This document shows, piece after piece, positions 60,354 to 64,000 of a stretch of DNA of 64,000 nt. The translations under genes and the position numbers were made by a program. Numbering within the stretch: position 1 is the first letter of the stretch; each line of letters starts with the position of its first letter. This stretch comes from Gordonia malaquae NBRC 108250 (GTDB lineage Bacteria > Actinomycetota > Actinomycetes > Mycobacteriales > Mycobacteriaceae), in the NCBI RefSeq assembly GCF_000344135.1, contig NZ_BAOP01000030.1, forward strand, positions 1-64,000. The letters run 5' to 3'. The notes beneath the pieces are model-generated. The model was given only the letters and a program-made list of their open reading frames with translations. It was not told where the DNA came from and searched no databases.

Positions 60354-61262
60354 CTAACCCTGAAGTCCGGTGACCTTGACGACCGAGAACGGGTTTGTCA
60401 CGACAAACACCGGGCGGACGCTGGACTGCACCCAGGTACGCTCGGTCTCCTGCTCACGCCAGGTCTCCGTCGACAGCGGCTTCTCCAGTCGCTGCTCGCC
60501 GACCTGGCGCTCGGCGACGACCCACGCGGTACCGGCCTCGACCTGGTTCGAGGCGATCATGTCGACGCCCCAGTTCGACAGGACATCCTTCCACTGATTG
60601 CCGTAGACCGTCTGGAACGCCGACTTCTGCACCGGGTTGACGATCCACAGCGAGAACTGCACACCCAACTCCGCCTCATCAGCGATCAACTGCACCGCTG
60701 CAAGGTCGGCGGCAGGCCACCCCTGCGCAGACGTCTGCGACGCACCCGAGGTCACGACCGCACCCCAGTTCTTGCCGACGTACGTCTGCGCGGACGCACC
60801 GAGCAGAGCCATCTCCGCGTTCAACACACCGAGAGCGCGGGCGTGAATCTTGCGCTGGATGGTGTTCGCCAGGCGCTGGGTGCCGACCTGGATCTGGTTG
60901 TTGTCGTTGCGGTCGCGAGCCTCGTCGGTGACGAAGAACTTGCCACCGAACTTCTCGACCTGCGCAGTACGCGGCTTCTGCCGCTCGAAGTCGACGATCG
61001 GGAACTCCGCGCCCGGAGCGACCTGCTGAACGTCGCGGTCACCCTTGACGAACAGATCGTTCTTGGTGAGCTGATCGAACACGACCGCGCCACCGGAGGT
61101 GCCTCCGCCGTTGGCGAAGATCCGGTCAGCGAAGTAGCCCTTGAGCGTCAGGTCCGACAGGTACCGCGTGATGCGGGTCGGCTCCTTGAGCATCAGGTCG
61201 ACAGTGATGTCGTTGCCGGTCAGCGTCGGTGCTGCGAGCGGGTACTGGATTGCGTTGCTCAT
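60354..61262 (-). CDS. Major capsid protein
   Basis: The 302-residue protein has an HK97-like layout for actinophage capsids: the N-terminal arm TLTGNDITVDLMLKEPTRIT, an E-loop region with EFPIVDFERQKPRTAQVEKF, a helical spine HARALGVLNAEMALLG, and a P-domain ending VVTNPFSVVKVTGLQG. No long cleaved N-terminal delta domain is evident, and a separate scaffold gene lies upstream. Confidence 0.9.
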   Translation of the reverse strand: MSNAIQYPLAAPTLTGNDITVDLMLKEPTRITRYLSDLTLKGYFADRIFANGGGTSGGAVVFDQLTKNDLFVKGDRDVQQVAPGAEFPIVDFERQKPRTAQVEKFGGKFFVTDEARDRNDNNQIQVGTQRLANTIQRKIHARALGVLNAEMALLGASAQTYVGKNWGAVVTSGASQTSAQGWPAADLAAVQLIADEAELGVQFSLWIVNPVQKSAFQTVYGNQWKDVLSNWGVDMIASNQVEAGTAWVVAERQVGEQRLEKPLSTETWREQETERTWVQSSVRPVFVVTNPFSVVKVTGLQG

Positions 61263-61276
61263 GTCTGTCCTCCTTC

Positions 61277-61651
61277 TCAGTACAGTTCGATGAACACGTC
61301 GGCGTCAGCGGCGGCGGCGTCGAGGGCACGGCCAACGGCCGCACCCGAGGCGAGCTTGACGGCCTTGCCGCCCGCTCCGACCTCGACCTCATCGCCAGCA
61401 GCGAGTACGCCGCCGGCGGTGACGGGCAGGATCGTCTTCGCGCCACGGATCACCGCGACGGTCCCGCCGATCGGTGCGTCGAACGCGGCGACACCGAACA
61501 CCAGCGCCGCGGCTGCCGCCGGAGCGACCTTGACGAGCTGACCCGCCATCGCGCCGGACACGTTGACGAACGTCTTGCCCTTGACCGCAGCGGTCGGCGT
61601 CGCGGAGACGTCGGCACCCGGGCGGTACAGGGGAATGGCCTCATTTGCCAT
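61277..61651 (-). CDS. Capsid decoration/cement protein (DUF2190-like)
   Basis: The 124-residue Ala/Val/Gly-rich protein shows ANEAIPLYRPGADVSATPTA, FVNVSGAMAG and GGVLAAGDEVEVGAGGKAVK, the repeating beta pattern of DUF2190 cement proteins that stabilise the shell. It lies between scaffold and capsid genes. Confidence 0.82.
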   Translation of the reverse strand: MANEAIPLYRPGADVSATPTAAVKGKTFVNVSGAMAGQLVKVAPAAAAALVFGVAAFDAPIGGTVAVIRGAKTILPVTAGGVLAAGDEVEVGAGGKAVKLASGAAVGRALDAAAADADVFIELY

Positions 61652-61663
61652 GAGGAGATCTCC

Positions 61664-62245
61664 TTACTGGTTGGGCAGGTGGTTGGGTCGCCACGCTGCC
61701 GGGTAGGAGTCGTCCGCGGGTGCGGGCGACTCAGGTGAAGCTCCGGGCTTCAACGACTCCACCGGCCGGTCGGTCGGGGGCCGCGCAGAAGCCGAGCGTG
61801 CGGCGAGCCGCTTCGCCCGGGCTTCCAGTTCCTCTCGGGTGCCGGACCCGAGGAAGTCGTAATCGTCAGGCTCGATGCCGTAGGTGTTCGCGATCTCGGC
61901 GATCTGCTTCTGCGCGCGCAGGTCGGCGAGCTCACGCTCGAGCGCCTCGGCTCGCTCGGTCTGACGCTGCAGGTCGGTCTTATCGGCCTCCTGCGCGGCG
62001 CGCTGCGCCTCCGCGAGCGGCTTCGCGTCCTGGTATTTGGTTCGCCAGCCCGCGGACTCCTTGCGGAGCTTCGCCACCTCGGCGCGCAAGACTTCCGGCG
62101 ACGCATCGTCGAGCGACCGCGACGGCTCCGGTTCGGCCGGCGCGGCAGGACTCGGCGTCTCCGGTGCCTGCGGTGCCTGGTCTGCGGGCGGCTCCGTTCC
62201 CTCCGGTGACGGTGTCGCGGCGGGGTCGGTGATCGGTGCACTCAT
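61664..62245 (-). CDS. Capsid scaffolding protein
   Basis: The 193-residue product has a Pro/Ala-rich disordered N terminus, a long coiled coil at about residues 45-125 (EVLRAEVAKLRKESAGWRTK, RQTERAEALERELADLRAQK), and a C-terminal region with the YDFLGSGTREELEARAKRLA motif. This is the typical actinophage scaffold. The ATG at 62245 follows GGAGG; an in-frame start 36 bases upstream is less likely. Confidence 0.87.
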   Translation of the reverse strand: MSAPITDPAATPSPEGTEPPADQAPQAPETPSPAAPAEPEPSRSLDDASPEVLRAEVAKLRKESAGWRTKYQDAKPLAEAQRAAQEADKTDLQRQTERAEALERELADLRAQKQIAEIANTYGIEPDDYDFLGSGTREELEARAKRLAARSASARPPTDRPVESLKPGASPESPAPADDSYPAAWRPNHLPNQ

Positions 62246-62335
62246 GGGTTGCCCTCCTGGGGTGTGATTCGTGTGCAGCACGAGATCCCCGAACCTCGTC
62301 GAGAGGGTCGGGGCGGGTATGTGGGTATGAAAAGA

Positions 62336-62358
62336 CCCCGCAACCAGTGGTTACGGGG
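62336..62358 (-). terminator. Terminator downstream of the phage tRNA
   Basis: On the minus strand, CCCCGTAACC and GGTTGCGGGG pair around a 3-base loop and are followed by TCTTTTC. It lies 15 bases past the tRNA-Tyr gene and separates the MuF-tRNA segment from the scaffold gene, which needs its own promoter or read-through. Confidence 0.8.
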
Positions 62359-62373
62359 CCATCAGATAGTGAA

Positions 62374-62455
62374 TGGTGGGAGTGGCAGGGATCGAACCTG
62401 CCATGCTTTCGCACCGGATTTACAGTCCGGGTGACGCACCAGCGTCGTCACTCCC
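62374..62455 (-). tRNA. Phage-encoded tRNA-Tyr(GTA)
   Basis: The minus-strand sequence has acceptor arms GGGAGTG and CACTCCC followed by A-CCA, an anticodon loop CTGTAAA closed by CCGGA/TCCGG (anticodon GTA), a short class II variable arm (TGC-GAAA-GCA) and a T arm GCAGG-TTCGATC-CCTGC. The D arm is compact (GACG/CGTC with a 6-base loop). It is 82 nt including CCA and lies inside the phage head-gene block. Confidence 0.9.
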
Positions 62456-62547
62456 GGATGAATGTGACCTCGTCCGCCCGCTCTTTCCGACGGCCGATTA
62501 TTTCGCGGCTGGAACGGGGGGCCGAGGCCACATCCATAGCCTACGCG

Positions 62548-64000
62548 TTACTGCATCTCGACTTCAACGAGATTTCCGCGAGTCATTATCCACAGCCCCT
62601 CGATCTGCCGTGGTGGGATCCGGTCTCGACGTCGCTCGTTGAACATCGACAACTGTCGGTTCAAGGTGTCCGTGAGCTCACCGTCGCCGATGTCGATCAC
62701 GAAGTTCTTCTTGTCTGCGTGGGCGTCGCCTCTGCGATCCGCTTTCTCAGCCCGAACGAAGCACTTCGTGATGACGTCAATGATCGAACTCTGCTTTGCC
62801 TTGGTGGCCTTGAGTTCGATCTCGATATCGGTTCGCCGGCCTCGCCTGTCTTCACCACCCCCGATCCAAACCGCGTCGTTCGTGGTCTGGCCTTCGGTGC
62901 CCAACCTTCGGATCCACTTCAACTCAGCACCGAGTGCCTGCATTCGCTCAACAGATTCAATCTCGTGCTGATACAGCTCTTCGCCGTGCAGATCGATCCC
63001 GAGCGCGGCTTGCCGATCGACACGCTCCTGCGCAGTCCACACTGGCTTGCGGTGCGGGTGCGGATGGTCCTTTGTTCCGTACTTCAGATGTGGAGGCCAA
63101 TTGATTCCGGACTTGTCGTCATCGCCGCCCGCAGCGCTCTTGGTGACCGGAGGGACCGGCGGTCCCGGTGGCTCGCGGGTAGCAGTCCCCGAATCGGCGG
63201 CGCCGACGTACGGGTCGAGGTCTCCCCTGTCACGGAGTTCACGGATCCGCTTCTCGAAGTCCTTCCGACCGTCGGACTCGATCCACAGCTGCTCAAGGTT
63301 CTCCCACGCGTCCTTGCCGACCCAGTCGTCGTCGATGTCGAAGACGGGGACTATCAGGCAGTCGCAGCCATCGTGGTACTTGCCCTCTTCCTGGTTCTTC
63401 CCTCGGCGCTGCGCCGTCTCTTCGGTCTTGTAGATCGGGCCGCGTGAGGCGAGCATCGCGCAGAACCCGCACGACTCGGCACCTGTCAGGACGCGTGCCC
63501 ATCCGATCGGGTCGCCGGACCGTTCCTCCTCGGCCTCGACAGCGGCCACGATCGTGTCGCGTGCGGCCTGCTCGATGTGCCGGATGATCGCACGGTCCAC
63601 CCGCAGGTTGACCTTCTCCACCACCGCCGGGTCACGCCGGTTCGACTCGTCGATCTCCACACGAGCGCGCTCAAGCTCAACACCGAGATCGTCCAGGCCC
63701 TCAATGACGACACTGCGGGTCGGCGCAACCTCCAGGCCCTCAACCCGCGCCGTCTGCGTCGGCGTGGCGGGGACAACATCCAGGCCGTCGATCCGCACCT
63801 TCGACGCCGTCGCCCGCTCCAACACCGCCTCGACCGCTTCACGCGGATAGAACGGTGACCGCCCCGCCGAAACCTGTGGACGGCCAGCGCGAACAGCCTC
63901 CCCGTTGAAGAAGTCGGTTGCCAGCTGCGTCGACTCCTCCCGAGCCCGGCGGACCGGGAACAGGATCTTCTGCGCCGCAGCCTCCCGGTGCTCCGGCGTC
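62548..64000 (-). CDS. MuF-like minor head protein with nuclease-toxin-like C terminus (5' end outside window)
   Basis: The frame is open from the right edge to the stop at 62548, at least 483 residues. The visible N-terminal part (AAAQKILFPVRRAREESTQL, ATDFFNGEAV) and the GWARVLTGAESCGFCAMLAS to YHDGCDC region match MuF-type actinophage head proteins. After a Pro-rich linker (EPPGPPVPPVTK), the last 170 or so residues form a separate domain with NDAVWIGGGED and RTDIEIELKATKAKQSSIID, then KKNFVIDIGDGELTDTLNRQ and GLWIMTRGNLVEVEM. This E-x-K layout resembles PD-(D/E)XK-type toxins such as CdiA-CT tRNases. The toxin reading is inference. Confidence 0.8.
   Translation of the reverse strand, partial: TPEHREAAAQKILFPVRRAREESTQLATDFFNGEAVRAGRPQVSAGRSPFYPREAVEAVLERATASKVRIDGLDVVPATPTQTARVEGLEVAPTRSVVIEGLDDLGVELERARVEIDESNRRDPAVVEKVNLRVDRAIIRHIEQAARDTIVAAVEAEEERSGDPIGWARVLTGAESCGFCAMLASRGPIYKTEETAQRRGKNQEEGKYHDGCDCLIVPVFDIDDDWVGKDAWENLEQLWIESDGRKDFEKRIRELRDRGDLDPYVGAADSGTATREPPGPPVPPVTKSAAGGDDDKSGINWPPHLKYGTKDHPHPHRKPVWTAQERVDRQAALGIDLHGEELYQHEIESVERMQALGAELKWIRRLGTEGQTTNDAVWIGGGEDRRGRRTDIEIELKATKAKQSSIIDVITKCFVRAEKADRRGDAHADKKNFVIDIGDGELTDTLNRQLSMFNERRRDRIPPRQIEGLWIMTRGNLVEVEMQ

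Larger units (their letters stand above)
44807..64000. mobile_element. Siphovirus-type prophage, left part (continues past the window)
   Basis: From the tRNA-Gly to the right edge, a single minus-strand late operon encodes head, connector, tail and lysis proteins with many 4-base overlaps. A plus-strand moron lies beside the tRNA. No integrase, repressor, portal or terminase is visible; they should lie to the right. Because the tRNA is complete, recombination left an intact 3' end here; the second attachment copy cannot be seen. Confidence 0.92.

Noticed and set aside
62249..62434. Plus-strand frame containing GSGRDRTCHAFAPDLQSG
   Set aside because: It is the antisense of the phage tRNA-Tyr and its terminator.

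Overview
High-GC actinobacterial chromosome (roughly two thirds G+C by eye), most likely a mycolic-acid-containing member of the Mycobacteriales close to Gordonia. The grounds are an HspR-regulated dnaK-grpE-dnaJ-hspR operon, a large membrane Fe-S reductase of the mycobacterial Rv0338c type, a neighbouring alanine-type aminotransferase, a mycobacterial-type dcd, a WS/DGAT wax-ester/triacylglycerol synthase, an NDMA-dependent alcohol dehydrogenase, and a prophage endolysin with LGFP cell-wall repeats. The genus is an inference; nothing in the window fixes it.

Layout. 1-6.9 kb: heat-shock block on the minus strand (lon; dnaK-grpE-dnaJ-hspR) with HAIR-type HspR operators before dnaK and a candidate one before lon. 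7.2-12.6 kb: an accessory secretion cluster on the plus strand with two ER-type (SipW-like) signal peptidases interleaved with four small exported proteins carrying SipW-type or alternate signal peptides. 12.7-18.4 kb: a double DivIVA-motif protein, a lipoprotein, a crotonase, a MacS-like histidine kinase with its NarL-type regulator, and a DUF2339-like membrane protein. 18.5-24.7 kb: alcohol dehydrogenase, SGNH acyltransferase, a truncated KAS III-like protein without its catalytic Cys, a SanA/YdcF-like protein and a WS/DGAT. 24.7-35.9 kb: an exported protein with an acidic Pro/Ala repeat tail, the Fe-S reductase, two paralogous exported Ig-repeat proteins, exonuclease III and the aminotransferase. 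35.9-40.8 kb: a 160-bp MITE-like element, an 18-bp perfect palindrome, an operon of hydrolase-SDR fusion, diiron-type protein and ferredoxin reductase, then a MerR regulator. 40.8-44.6 kb: membrane protein, dcd, lipocalin, photolyase.

44.73 kb: tRNA-Gly(CCC), which borders a siphovirus-type prophage filling the rest of the window. Its late genes run on the minus strand. Read in transcription order from the right edge they are a MuF-like head protein with a nuclease-toxin-like C terminus, tRNA-Tyr, scaffold, decoration protein, major capsid, connector genes, major tail, frameshifted tail chaperones, tape measure, minor tail proteins, endolysin, NrdH-like redoxin, holin, and a membrane coiled-coil protein. 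A single plus-strand gene beside the tRNA-Gly, sharing a bidirectional terminator with the late operon, looks like a lysogeny-expressed moron. No integrase, terminase or portal lies in the window, so the prophage continues beyond the right edge.

The most noteworthy items are the dual signal-peptidase cluster, the MuF protein with a nuclease-like tail next to a phage tRNA, the 160-bp TA-flanked inverted-repeat element, a C-terminal motif shared by exported proteins from separate loci, and the diiron protein paired with a reductase.
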